This document shows, piece after piece, positions 1 to 7,437 of a stretch of 64,000 nt of DNA. The position numbers and the translations under genes were made by a program. Below the pieces are notes generated by a model, which did no database searches, had not been told where the DNA came from, and saw only the letters and a program-made list of their open reading frames with translations. The stretch lies in the NCBI GenBank assembly GCA_016779585.1, contig JADHNI010000007.1, forward strand, positions 1-64,000. Direction: 5' to 3'. Origin of the DNA: Pseudomonadales bacterium. GTDB taxonomy: Bacteria > Pseudomonadota > Gammaproteobacteria > Pseudomonadales > Azotimanducaceae. Every line of letters begins with the position of its first letter. Positions within the stretch are counted from its first letter, which is position 1.

Positions 1-99
1 CGGCCTAGAGATGCCACACCGCCTACAGGTAAGTCCAGCGTTACCAGTAATTTCATACATCTTCACCCAGCGAAGACGTGCTTTGACTTCTTTGTCCAT
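1..99 (-). CDS. IS481-type transposase, N-terminal fragment at window edge
   Basis: An open frame runs from an ATG at 99 off the left edge of the window (33 codons seen). The visible residues include MDKEVKARLRWVKMYE and then GNAGLTCRRCGISRP. This resembles the leucine-zipper/helix-turn-helix start of IS481-family transposases, where the helix-turn-helix precedes a DDE integrase core. The core is outside the window, so intactness cannot be judged. It lies 26 bp from the exonuclease-like gene on the same strand, inside the accessory block next to tRNA-Leu. The family call rests on pattern memory of a short stretch. Confidence 0.6.
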   Translation of the reverse strand, partial: MDKEVKARLRWVKMYEITGNAGLTCRRCGISRP

Positions 100-125
100 A
101 GCAACCAATTTTATTGAAAGGATGT

Positions 126-824
126 CTATGAATCACACAACTCAGACGCATAGAAATTGCCTATTCTTCGTGCAATGAGCCAAGTTGCGCGACAATCACC
201 CTCGTTATAGGCAAGCAGATCTCTGACATACTCCTGCTGTTTATCGGTGAACTTTCTCCATCGTTGAGTTCGTTCGCAGGCACGATCAATTCTCTGGCAC
301 ACGATTGAAGGACCGAGCGGCAAAGGGGGATACGGGTTTCTCTTTTGGTAAAGGACACTGAAGAACTCTTCGAGAGTTTTTCCTTTAGCGCTCTGCTGCA
401 CGCCGAATTTGCGGAAGCGATTAGCATATCGCCTTGCAATTGGGTGGACATTGTAGAGGAAAGGTTCCAGCTGCTTAAAGAGACTCGCTGGAAGATGGCG
501 CTGAAGAATCTCCTTTTCATGGATAGTCCAGTGAACAACGCGTTTGTCTTCTGTACTGATTTCTTCCAGCAACTCTTCTGTAAAAGATTCGATATCGGCT
601 ATGCGTGCCCGACCGGAGGAGCCATTTGCGGCAGGCTTCCATGACTCCTTGAAAAAGACAGCTTCGTACGTGCCATTTTTACCCTTCTTCCTCGGCCTGA
701 AAACGCCTGCCATGTATGGCAATGGATAGTGTTCACCATTGAGAGATTTTCTTCCCTCAAAGTCGATGAAAACTGCATTCCTGTATTCGGAAGGTGTCAG
801 ACTGACATTCTCAATCCTGCTCAC
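126..824 (-). CDS. Predicted RNase H-fold (DEDD, YprB/TM0106-like) nuclease
   Basis: A 232-residue protein with three motifs of DnaQ/RNase H-fold exonucleases of the YprB/TM0106 type. FIDFEG (D21, E23) is near the N-terminus, HWTIHEKEIL is near 98-107, and the C-terminal motif YNEGDCRATWLI (D210 within 206-217) ends the fold. Proteins of this fold cut DNA or RNA from 3' ends using two metals. No helicase or other domain is attached. The only reasonable start is GTG at 824; no ATG lies upstream of the first motif. It sits in the accessory block with transposase pieces, so a mobile-element or defence role is possible but is inference. The family is fairly clear; substrate and partner are unknown. 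Confidence 0.6.
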   Translation of the reverse strand: MSRIENVSLTPSEYRNAVFIDFEGRKSLNGEHYPLPYMAGVFRPRKKGKNGTYEAVFFKESWKPAANGSSGRARIADIESFTEELLEEISTEDKRVVHWTIHEKEILQRHLPASLFKQLEPFLYNVHPIARRYANRFRKFGVQQSAKGKTLEEFFSVLYQKRNPYPPLPLGPSIVCQRIDRACERTQRWRKFTDKQQEYVRDLLAYNEGDCRATWLIARRIGNFYASELCDS

Positions 825-1228
825 AATAATTTCTCAATCGCATTACCAGCCAATCATTTATTCAGTCTGTCACAGAAGCGATCCGGATAGCCAATACAAG
901 AATAAGAAAGGGTTGCACATCATTCGACATCTGAACTTCGCTACAGGTTATTGCGCAACATCCCCTGTCCCTACATGCATCGTGGCCTGTATCTGAATTC
1001 AGCCAATTCGCTGTCAACTCGAGTGATCTTGACTCAAGCTGCCGATCTGATATCCGCTATGTCGCCCAGCCATCCACCCGCCACGCACGTGAGGTTTAGC
1101 AGGCAATCTTTAACTCCAGAGCCAACAAATGGATAAGATGGTTTACGCAATTCCACGTAAGCGAAAGGAACTATCATTAGAGTTACCTCTTAGCAAATAG
1201 TACGGGGGAGACTGTAAACATCAAACCA
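825..1228. other. Non-coding stretch, no feature recognised
   Basis: About 400 bases between the nuclease gene and a gene fragment. The short open frames here lack ribosome sites and recognisable protein character. I see no RNA gene, long repeat or terminator. Confidence 0.5.
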
Positions 1229-1437
1229 TTACGAGCTCTCTTCCGTTACCACGAAGAGGATAATGACTCTAAAGGGGATCTTGGAGCGCTTGGCAATGAA
1301 CTCTCTTCCGCACCTCTCGATTACATATTTCAGGTCAGAAACCTTGTAGAGTTTCCCCATTATCACGGCTGCCTCGTTTGATCGATCGAGTGCAACATCT
1401 CCAGCCGATTCAGCCTCCAGCTTTGTTGATTTGCACT
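1229..1437 (-). pseudogene. 3' remnant of an unidentified gene cut by the IS21 end
   Basis: Reading the minus strand from the IS21 terminus gives an open frame ending in TAA at 1229-1231. Its last residues include YKVSDLKYVIERCGREFIAKR and then PFRVIILFVV. It has no start of its own except an internal ATG at about 1360, giving a 43-residue tail. The frame begins at the IS21-like end near 1432, which suggests a gene whose 5' part was lost to the insertion. I do not recognise the family. It could instead be a short chance open frame. Confidence 0.3.
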
Positions 1438-1474
1438 CAAATCTGACCCAGGTTTTGCATTGAAAATTGACCCA
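1432..1474. repeat. IS21-family terminal end with two repeats
   Basis: Two copies of a similar 13-mer lie 24 bp apart: CAAATCTGACCCA at 1438-1450 and GAAAATTGACCCA at 1462-1474. IS21-family ends carry tandem copies of a transposase-binding motif of this kind (the TGACCCA core), and the end nearest istB lies just beyond the istB stop, as here. The outermost base is probably near 1432 (TGCACTC). Confidence 0.6.
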
Positions 1475-1495
1475 CCTAGATGACCTGATTATGGC

Positions 1496-2095
1496 TCAGG
1501 TTTTGGCCTTTTTCCTCGTTTTTGTCTCCTTCTCTTTGTTAGTGGTTGAATGTCTGAGCCGGTAACTGTCGTTGCCAGTCTCCAGGATGTGACAATGATG
1601 CGTGAGCCGATCCAGAAGTGCTGTGGTCAGCTTTGCATCACCAAAGACCGCCGACCACTCACCAAAGCTCAGGTTGGTGGTGATCACCAGGCTGGTTCGC
1701 TCATACAGTTTGCTCATCAGATGGAACAATAAGGCACCGCCGGTTTGGCTGAATGGCAAATAGCCCAGTTCATCCAGGATGACAAGATCCACATGGCTTA
1801 GGCGGTTAGCGATCTGCCCCTGTTTGCCATTGAGTTTCTCCTGTTCCAGCGCATTGACTAGTTCTATGGTCGATAAGAACCTGACTCTTCGATGGTGATG
1901 AGTTATTGCCTGGATACCTATGGCTGTCGCGATATGGGTCTTGCCAGTGCCAGGGCCACCAATCAGAACAACATTCTCTGCCTCATCCAAAAACTCACAA
2001 CGATGTAAGGCTTTGACCTGCTCGGTTGAGATCGAACTCTCCTTGAAGTCAAAGCTGGACAGATCTCGGTGCGCCGGGAACTTCGCTATCTTCAT
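1496..2095 (-). CDS. istB: IstB-type ATPase of an IS21 element, N-terminus missing
   Basis: IstB is the AAA+ helper ATPase that selects targets for the IS21 transposase IstA. The 199 residues contain Walker A (GGPGTGKT), Walker B ([12 protein letters not shown]), a sensor region (TTNLSFGEW) and [12 protein letters not shown] near the end. Family members are usually about 240-260 residues. Homology appears to continue upstream of the ATG at 2095: the same frame reads [13 protein letters not shown] before it before running to a stop near 2204. The N-terminal domain is therefore degenerate or replaced. The ATG overlaps the TGA of the short upstream frame (ATGA), so it may still be translated by coupling. 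With no istA present, the protein is probably orphaned. Confidence 0.75.
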   Translation of the reverse strand: MKIAKFPAHRDLSSFDFKESSISTEQVKALHRCEFLDEAENVVLIGGPGTGKTHIATAIGIQAITHHHRRVRFLSTIELVNALEQEKLNGKQGQIANRLSHVDLVILDELGYLPFSQTGGALLFHLMSKLYERTSLVITTNLSFGEWSAVFGDAKLTTALLDRLTHHCHILETGNDSYRLRHSTTNKEKETKTRKKAKT

Positions 2096-2286
2096 CTGGT
2101 AGTTGATGGATCGTACTTCTCGCTCAGCGACTTCGGCCTGACATCTCCAGGCATCGGATTCATTGGCGCCGCGGCATTTGCCTCTGGATTTAGAGTTGGG
2201 TCAGTCAAAGACTTTCCAGGTGCTGTAAAGGGTTCCTTACCCGAGGCTATTTGAGCTACGATTCGTTCTGCATCCGCTTGATTCAT
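2092..2286 (-). CDS. Small unidentified protein overlapping istB
   Basis: A 64-codon frame starts at ATG 2286 behind a strong ribosome site (GGAGGG at 2295-2300, 8-nt spacing). Its TGA overlaps the ATG of the istB fragment. The protein is polar and proline-rich ([20 protein letters not shown], then repeated NP and MP pairs), with no membrane segment. I recognise no family. The good ribosome site and the ATGA junction argue that it is translated. Its position, where the IstB N-terminus should be, suggests it arose from or replaced that region. Confidence 0.4.
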   Translation of the reverse strand: MNQADAERIVAQIASGKEPFTAPGKSLTDPTLNPEANAAAPMNPMPGDVRPKSLSEKYDPSTTR

Positions 2287-2590
2287 CAACAAAACCCTCC
2301 GGAACTACTGAGCTAGGAATACTATCACCGAATACCGGCACCACTGAGCATCAATAGATGTGATCTCTTGGTTAAAACCGATCTTGGCCTAAAAATGGAC
2401 TGTCTAAATAGCCAAACCCCTTGCTATGCTTGCGTCTCCGACGTTTTGATCCCTCAGAAAAGCGTTTAATTACAGTGGGTTATGGGACCTACAGGGACTC
2501 ACACACTCCCCCCTTAGAATTACCCCCTCAAAATCAATAACTTACTACAGGTCACGACAACCTGATGTGCCTTGAATCAGCTTTTTCTCC
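2287..2590. other. Non-coding stretch upstream of the polymerase-like gene
   Basis: About 300 bases. Apart from the ribosome site at 2295-2300 and a small inverted repeat (AGGT/ACCT with a 7-nt gap, about 2551-2566) upstream of the polymerase-like gene, I see nothing. It could hold the promoter and origin of the element. Confidence 0.35.
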
Positions 2591-3922
2591 GTGAATTCTG
2601 AAAGATCCAATAAAATAAGACCAAGACAAACCCAACCACCCCCGACCAACCACCCCCCCGTATACCTTATGCATAACAGTCCTTCGGATTACGTCAGAAA
2701 ACTCTATGAGATCGTATCTGCTGTGGATGATCTGCCCCAGGATGACAATGACCATCACGAACACTTGAAACCGCTGAGGCACTACCTCAAAGGCCCTAGC
2801 AAGCGTTCATTCGAGACACTCGTGAACGACTCTTTCTTGGAACCGAGCAAAGGGAAGCGCAAACAGGAAGATGTAGAGAAACTGAGAAAACACTGGGAGC
2901 TGATTCTCCTCAACCTCTGCTTCGTCATGTACCAAAGGCAATGGTTATTAGTGCCAGGTGACAGTCGTTACTACTCAGATTATTGGGCTCAAAGACTTGG
3001 GATCACGTACAGGCCCACAAAGACTGTCATAGATTGGCTACAGCAAAACGACCTGGTAGAACTGTTACCGGGAAAGCGCTACAAAAAGGAACCAAAGACA
3101 AATCGGATTTTTCCGAAGCCAAAGCTTATGGAAACTCTGTGGGAATTTTTCCTGCAAATCGAACAACCAATTCAACCACCTTATCTCGAGATAAATGACC
3201 CTAAATATAAATGGGGACCAGTCATTCACGGCCTCTCTAAGGATCATCCCGACAAAGCAGACATGGCCACTCTCAACGATTTTCTCAAACCTCACTCCTG
3301 GGCATGCAAGGGACCAGTAAAACTCATTTACAAGAATAGTCCCTTCCAAGGGGGAAGGCTTTACACCCCTTTCCAGAACCTACCTGACCGTCGCATCCGT
3401 TTGAGGATTAACACCCTGATAGACGGAGAACCCATATGCGAAGTCGACTTCAGCGCCAATCATTTACGAATGAATTTGGCTAACAATGGAGGCGTGGACG
3501 GCGGTGACGACCCCTACACCGAAATCGGCGACCTAGCTCAGATACCAGATCGTTCGATGGTAAAGAAATTCATCACTGTGGCCATGGGGAGTAGTAATGA
3601 AGTGAAAGCCCACCAAGCTTGTTACATTGAGGGACTCAGTAAAGTCCAGGTATCAGCATTAAAGGATGCCACACAAAAGATTTTCCCTAGTTTAGAGCTA
3701 TTCACTGGATGGTGCCTTTATGCACAAAGTATCGAAGGGCAGATTCTAAAGCGCGTGATGCTTAGTGGCGTCAAGGAGGGAATAGTCTGCTTACCTGTTC
3801 ATGATGCAATCGCAGTACCGTTAAAGCACTCAGAATGGGCTCGCGAGGAGATGAAGTATCAATGGGACAAAGAGTTTGAGGTATCGGGACTAGCCAGGGT
3901 TGCTATCGACCGTCCAGAATAG
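2591..3922 (+). CDS. Winged-helix/family-A DNA polymerase-like protein of an integrative element
   Basis: The C-terminal half carries the order of motifs of the family-A DNA polymerase palm. Motif A is EVDFSANHLRM (284-294), a motif-B-like helix is MVKKFITVAMGSS (323-335), IEGQILKRVM (381-390) matches the PolA IQG..ADIIK helix, and motif C is LPVHDAIAV (401-409). A segment at 125-165 looks like a winged helix (YWAQRLGI...TVIDWLQQNDLVELLPG). There is no exonuclease domain, and at 443 residues it is far shorter than PolA. Start is uncertain: GTG at 2591 or ATG at 2669. It converges on the integrase gene with a 21-bp gap. I infer a replication or gap-filling protein of the integrated element; the polymerase fold is well supported by motif order, activity is not shown. 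Confidence 0.55.
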   Translation: MNSERSNKIRPRQTQPPPTNHPPVYLMHNSPSDYVRKLYEIVSAVDDLPQDDNDHHEHLKPLRHYLKGPSKRSFETLVNDSFLEPSKGKRKQEDVEKLRKHWELILLNLCFVMYQRQWLLVPGDSRYYSDYWAQRLGITYRPTKTVIDWLQQNDLVELLPGKRYKKEPKTNRIFPKPKLMETLWEFFLQIEQPIQPPYLEINDPKYKWGPVIHGLSKDHPDKADMATLNDFLKPHSWACKGPVKLIYKNSPFQGGRLYTPFQNLPDRRIRLRINTLIDGEPICEVDFSANHLRMNLANNGGVDGGDDPYTEIGDLAQIPDRSMVKKFITVAMGSSNEVKAHQACYIEGLSKVQVSALKDATQKIFPSLELFTGWCLYAQSIEGQILKRVMLSGVKEGIVCLPVHDAIAVPLKHSEWAREEMKYQWDKEFEVSGLARVAIDRPE

Positions 3923-3943
3923 AGGGCGCCGTGCTCAACGCAG

Positions 3944-5446
3944 CTAACGCAGCCTAACGATTTTTTCGCCTTTGGGGGGTTCCAAATGACGGAGATGCTT
4001 GTGAATCTCGAGCGACGCTTGATGGGTGGCCTTCAACACCTCAGACGAATCAGCCAGACCTGCTTTGCCGTACTTGAGCATCTGTCTATTAATAGAGCCA
4101 TCCGACCACCCGCATATCGTTTGCAGAGCCAGATAGCTGACGTTATTCGCGGTGCCATTTACCCGGATCGTATGTCTCAGATGGTGTGAGGTGTACTTAC
4201 CTTCAAACATCTTCTTGAGCCTGCTACGCGGAGTCGCTGAAGGGTCTTGCACGTCTAATCGCCTAATTGCTTCGTGGATATTGGTTTTGATGACATTAAG
4301 CCCAAGCACGATTGGGACGACTCTGGGCCGTGCCACTGTTTTACCCTGTCTAACCACGATGTGCGGATACATGCCTTCCAGGAACAAGTCATCCACTTGA
4401 AGAGTACTGATCTCTTTCGCCATCATGCCTCCCTGCAACTCCAGTAGCTGAACAGCAGATACCCAGTCGTCTGGATTATCTAGGCAGTGTTTCACCAATA
4501 TGATCTGGTCCTCTACTGAGAGCGGGTCACGTTCAGCTTCTTCATGCGGAGGTGTTTCAGGCACCACAAAGTCAGGCCACTTTGGCCGTTGCTTTCTTGC
4601 CATACGATTCAGCGCAGCCAGCACCTCTGACAACTCCCGCTTAGCGGTGGTGACAGTTACTTCTTTAACCCGATAGGCGATCTGATCCTCCAGCGCGTCA
4701 TCAATGAGTTGCTGCGAGTCAGACGTGACGATGTGGTCACCCACCGAGAGCAAAAATCTATCCCAGTACCTCTGGATTCTTTTCGTGCCTCGTTCCTCTG
4801 GATCGGTTAATCCCCGATACTCCAGGTAGTCGTTCCACCACCACGAGAGAGTCTGGGGTTGTCGTGACCGGACCGTAGCAGCGGCCTCGGCTGCTCTGAA
4901 CTGTGCCAGCTCGTGAATGGTCGGCTTGGGCTTAACACTGAACATGCCGCCCTCGCTCAGGCCAAGTTCCTTACGGAGCTTCTGGATCTGAGCAGTAGCG
5001 GTCTTTGCTCTTACCGCTGGCTCAACAAGGCCAGGGAAGAACAACAACTTCAAATCGTCTGTGGTGAGCTTACGCCCCAGACTTTCTTCGACCCCTTCCA
5101 GCTCGTAGCGTTTTATGAATTCCGGCCCAATGTTATGAAGCGCCAAATCACCACGCTTGAGATCAGCCTTCTTCAGGTACTTGGCTGCGAGTGCTTCTAA
5201 CTCATTCTCGGTGAAGGCGTCGATAGAGGAATTGCTGAGGCTCTTAATGAAAGCGTCGTATCTGGCTCGTGCTGGTTTGGCTGCTTCAAACGCTTCATCA
5301 AACGAAGCTGAAGGGTCTAGGGGTAGATACTCTTGGAAGTCTTTCGTGCCAGCCACGATAGCGAGGTCTGGCGGGATCGCCTTACGGAATCGCACTCGCC
5401 CCATATTGACCCCAACGTTCGGGGGCCATCGTCTCTGTTTAGCCAT
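3944..5446 (-). CDS. int: Tyrosine recombinase (integrase) of the tRNA-Leu element
   Basis: A 500-residue phage-type integrase. The C-terminal catalytic part has H421-x-x-R424 (HHLR), W447 (CGW) and the nucleophile Y459 (LKYG), with a beta-hairpin lysine near 369 (RQGKT). The segment that normally carries the first catalytic arginine reads GGMMAKEIS (339-347), with Met or Ala where Arg is expected. A long N-terminal region of about 300 residues holds the arm- and core-binding domains. ATG at 5446 is chosen; TTG at 5452 is an alternative. The gene starts 116 bp from the 3' end of tRNA-Leu and reads away from it, the usual place for an integrase that uses the tRNA as attachment site. It may be inactive if the arginine is truly lost. 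Confidence 0.85.
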   Translation of the reverse strand: MAKQRRWPPNVGVNMGRVRFRKAIPPDLAIVAGTKDFQEYLPLDPSASFDEAFEAAKPARARYDAFIKSLSNSSIDAFTENELEALAAKYLKKADLKRGDLALHNIGPEFIKRYELEGVEESLGRKLTTDDLKLLFFPGLVEPAVRAKTATAQIQKLRKELGLSEGGMFSVKPKPTIHELAQFRAAEAAATVRSRQPQTLSWWWNDYLEYRGLTDPEERGTKRIQRYWDRFLLSVGDHIVTSDSQQLIDDALEDQIAYRVKEVTVTTAKRELSEVLAALNRMARKQRPKWPDFVVPETPPHEEAERDPLSVEDQIILVKHCLDNPDDWVSAVQLLELQGGMMAKEISTLQVDDLFLEGMYPHIVVRQGKTVARPRVVPIVLGLNVIKTNIHEAIRRLDVQDPSATPRSRLKKMFEGKYTSHHLRHTIRVNGTANNVSYLALQTICGWSDGSINRQMLKYGKAGLADSSEVLKATHQASLEIHKHLRHLEPPKGEKIVRLR

Positions 5447-5561
5447 GATCAAGCCCTATGCTCGCCACCCATGGAAAGGGTAACATTGTCCAAGATATCG
5501 TCCAAATTAGGACGGGTTATTATCTAGAACCCGCATTAATAAAGGCTTACGAGGATTCTCG

Positions 5562-5648
5562 TGGTACCGAGGGTCGGAATCGAACCGACACTCCCGTGAA
5601 GGAACCGGATTTTGAATCCGGCGCGTCTACCAGTTCCGCCACCCCGGC
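5562..5648 (-). tRNA. tRNA-Leu (anticodon CAA)
   Basis: An 87-nt class II tRNA with encoded CCA. The acceptor strands GCCGGGG and CCTCGGT pair with two G-U wobbles, the anticodon stem CCGGA/TCCGG encloses the loop TTCAAAA (anticodon CAA), a long variable arm follows, and the T arm is GTCGG-TTCGATT-CCGAC. The 5' end is at 5648 and the CCA at 5564-5562. It lies 24 bp after the nitronate monooxygenase stop on the same strand. The 3' end faces the integrase gene and is the likely integration site. Confidence 0.95.
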
Positions 5649-5672
5649 ACGTGAGAGGCGGCGATTATACAT

Positions 5673-6743
5673 TCAGTCAGGCGATCCTGCTAACTGTGAT
5701 AACAACTCTTCTGACTCACGGACCAGGCTCTCAAGCAGCTCCGCGGCCGGCATTTCCCTGAGCATCTGAACCCCCTGGCCCGACCACATGGTTGGGAAAT
5801 CCGGGTTACCCTGGTCCATGGCCTTCTTTCGAAGAGGCGCTGAAACGGAATACTGCAGCGAATACGGCAACAGCGGTTCATCGAGCGACTCCATCTCGGA
5901 GATATAGCGATTGCGCAGGCCACGCGCTGGCTTGCCCGACATGGCGGTGGTCACCGTGGCTCTTGAAGGAGAAGACGATTTCAACTCCTGTAACCACAAA
6001 GGCGGTATTCGGGTTTCCGAGCAGCCAAGGAAAGCTGTGCCCATCTGCACTGCTGATGCACCCAGCGCCCGACATGCCACAATGCCTCTGGCATCCATAA
6101 TGCCGCCGGCTGCAATTACCGGGATATCGACTGCATCCACAACCTGTGGCACCAGCGCCAGGGTGCCGATCAGCGCCTGGCGATAGTTACCAAGGAAGGT
6201 ACCGCGATGGCCGCCGGCTTCGGCACCCTGGGCGATAACGGCATCCACACCCAGGCTTTCCAGTGTCTTCGCTTCACCAATGGTCGTTGCGGATGAAATG
6301 ACTTTCAGTCCTGCCCGGTGAATGCGCTCAACGTGATCCTGTTCAACACCAAAATGAAAGCTGATTACGGGAACTTTTTCCTCGATCAGAACGTCGAGCT
6401 GGGCTTCTGCCGGGCCAAAGAGCGCCCTCGCCTCTGGCAGTTCCGCAAGGCCAAGTTCGCGGTGGTAACTTTCCAGCAGCGCCCTCGCTTTGGGTCCAAG
6501 TTCAAGGCTCTGGTCATAACGTTCTGATGCCGGGGCAAAAAGATTGATGTTGAAAGGCTTGTCCGTTTTGCCTCGAATCTCGTGAATGTGGGCACGCAGG
6601 ACATCCGGCTTCATTGGCGCGGCACCAGCGGCGCCGAGCCCACCGGCATTGCTCACAGCCGCTACCAGGTCAGTGGATCCGGACCCCGCCATGGGGGCCT
6701 GGAGGATGGGGTGTTGGATGTTGAAAAGTGCTTCGGTCGACAT
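5673..6743 (-). CDS. Nitronate monooxygenase (2-nitropropane dioxygenase family)
   Basis: An FMN-dependent TIM-barrel enzyme of the NMO family, which oxidises nitronates such as propionate-3-nitronate. Family marks include the opening IQHPILQAPMAGSG, AAVSNAGGLG, ISFHFG, AQGAEAGGHRGTF with the flavin-phosphate-binding glycines, and PVIAAGGI. The start is placed at ATG 6743 (MSTEALFN). The upstream in-frame extension would overlap tdk, whereas this start leaves an 11-bp gap behind it. It is likely co-transcribed with tdk. FabK-type enoyl reductases share the fold, but the GGHRG stretch fits NMO. Confidence 0.85.
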   Translation of the reverse strand: MSTEALFNIQHPILQAPMAGSGSTDLVAAVSNAGGLGAAGAAPMKPDVLRAHIHEIRGKTDKPFNINLFAPASERYDQSLELGPKARALLESYHRELGLAELPEARALFGPAEAQLDVLIEEKVPVISFHFGVEQDHVERIHRAGLKVISSATTIGEAKTLESLGVDAVIAQGAEAGGHRGTFLGNYRQALIGTLALVPQVVDAVDIPVIAAGGIMDARGIVACRALGASAVQMGTAFLGCSETRIPPLWLQELKSSSPSRATVTTAMSGKPARGLRNRYISEMESLDEPLLPYSLQYSVSAPLRKKAMDQGNPDFPTMWSGQGVQMLREMPAAELLESLVRESEELLSQLAGSPD

Positions 6744-6753
6744 CGGCTCGTCG

Positions 6754-7344
6754 CTATTTCGATTCCGCTGCGGCGAGGGATTCATAAAAGTGTTTGCGGC
6801 ACATCGAGACATATCGCTCATTGCCACCCACTTCAATGCTGGCACCAGAGGTAATGGCTTTACCCTCCTCGTCCTGGCGTACCACCATCGTCGCCTTGCT
6901 GCCGCAGTAGCAAATCGCCTTGATCTCTTTCAGGTTATCGGAAATCGCGAGCAGGTATTTGCTGCCCTCAAAAGGCTCGCCAAGAAAGTCCGTTCGAAGG
7001 CCATAGGCAAGCACAGGAATGTCCAGGTAGTCACAGACCCTTGCCAGCTGAAGCACCTGCGCGTGGCTGAGGAACTGGGCTTCATCGACCAGTACACAGT
7101 GGAGTTCCCCTTCTTCACTCGCACAACGAACCTTCTCGAAAACATCTTCAGAAGGTTCGATGATGCTGGCCTCTGACTGCAGACCGATCCGCGATGTTAC
7201 CTGTCCTTCACCATAGCGATCATCCACCGCAGGGGTTAGCAGCAGCGTGCGCATACCGCGTTCCTGGTAGTTATAGCTGGCCTGCAGCAACGCCGTGGAC
7301 TTACCGGCGTTCATCGAGGAGTAATAAAAATAAAGCTTTGCCAT
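6754..7344 (-). CDS. tdk: Thymidine kinase
   Basis: The type II thymidine kinase of nucleoside salvage phosphorylates thymidine with ATP. The 196 residues carry the P-loop SSMNAGKST near the N-terminus, the Walker B-like [10 protein letters not shown] containing the general base, and a C-terminal zinc-binding lid with cysteines in ICYCGSKA plus a late CRKHF. Length matches the family. It is divergent from the carotenoid oxygenase gene across a 93-bp promoter region and is followed closely by the nitronate monooxygenase. Confidence 0.96.
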   Translation of the reverse strand: MAKLYFYYSSMNAGKSTALLQASYNYQERGMRTLLLTPAVDDRYGEGQVTSRIGLQSEASIIEPSEDVFEKVRCASEEGELHCVLVDEAQFLSHAQVLQLARVCDYLDIPVLAYGLRTDFLGEPFEGSKYLLAISDNLKEIKAICYCGSKATMVVRQDEEGKAITSGASIEVGGNERYVSMCRKHFYESLAAAESK

Positions 7345-7437
7345 TGGTATGAGCCTAACATTTCTGCGGCTAGCAAAAATGGTGCTGGGTACAAAAAACT
7401 GACATCATATCGGTCTTAATTCCGCGGAGGGAAAGGC

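Larger units (their letters stand above)
1432..2286 (-). mobile_element. IS21-family insertion sequence remnant (istB end only)
   Basis: The segment holds one IS21-like terminus, most of istB and a short upstream frame, but no istA transposase gene. Without IstA the copy cannot move on its own. The other end cannot be drawn because the sequence from 2287 to 2590 shows no matching terminal repeat. It lies inside the tRNA-Leu-linked accessory block, next to a gene remnant at 1229-1437. Confidence 0.55.
1..5561. mobile_element. Part of an integrative element at tRNA-Leu(CAA)
   Basis: The block left of the tRNA-Leu 3' end contains an integrase, a polymerase-like replication candidate, an IS21 remnant, an IS481-type transposase start, a nuclease and several non-coding gaps. 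It looks more AT-rich than the dense, overlapping genes right of the tRNA. No second copy of the tRNA 3' end was seen within 1-5561, so the distal attachment repeat must lie outside the window or be lost. No structural, conjugation or obvious cargo genes are visible in the part shown. Confidence 0.55.

Noticed and set aside
5447-5561. Direct repeat GTCCAA near 5486-5505 as integrase arm site
   Set aside because: Only two short copies; no way to tell from chance.
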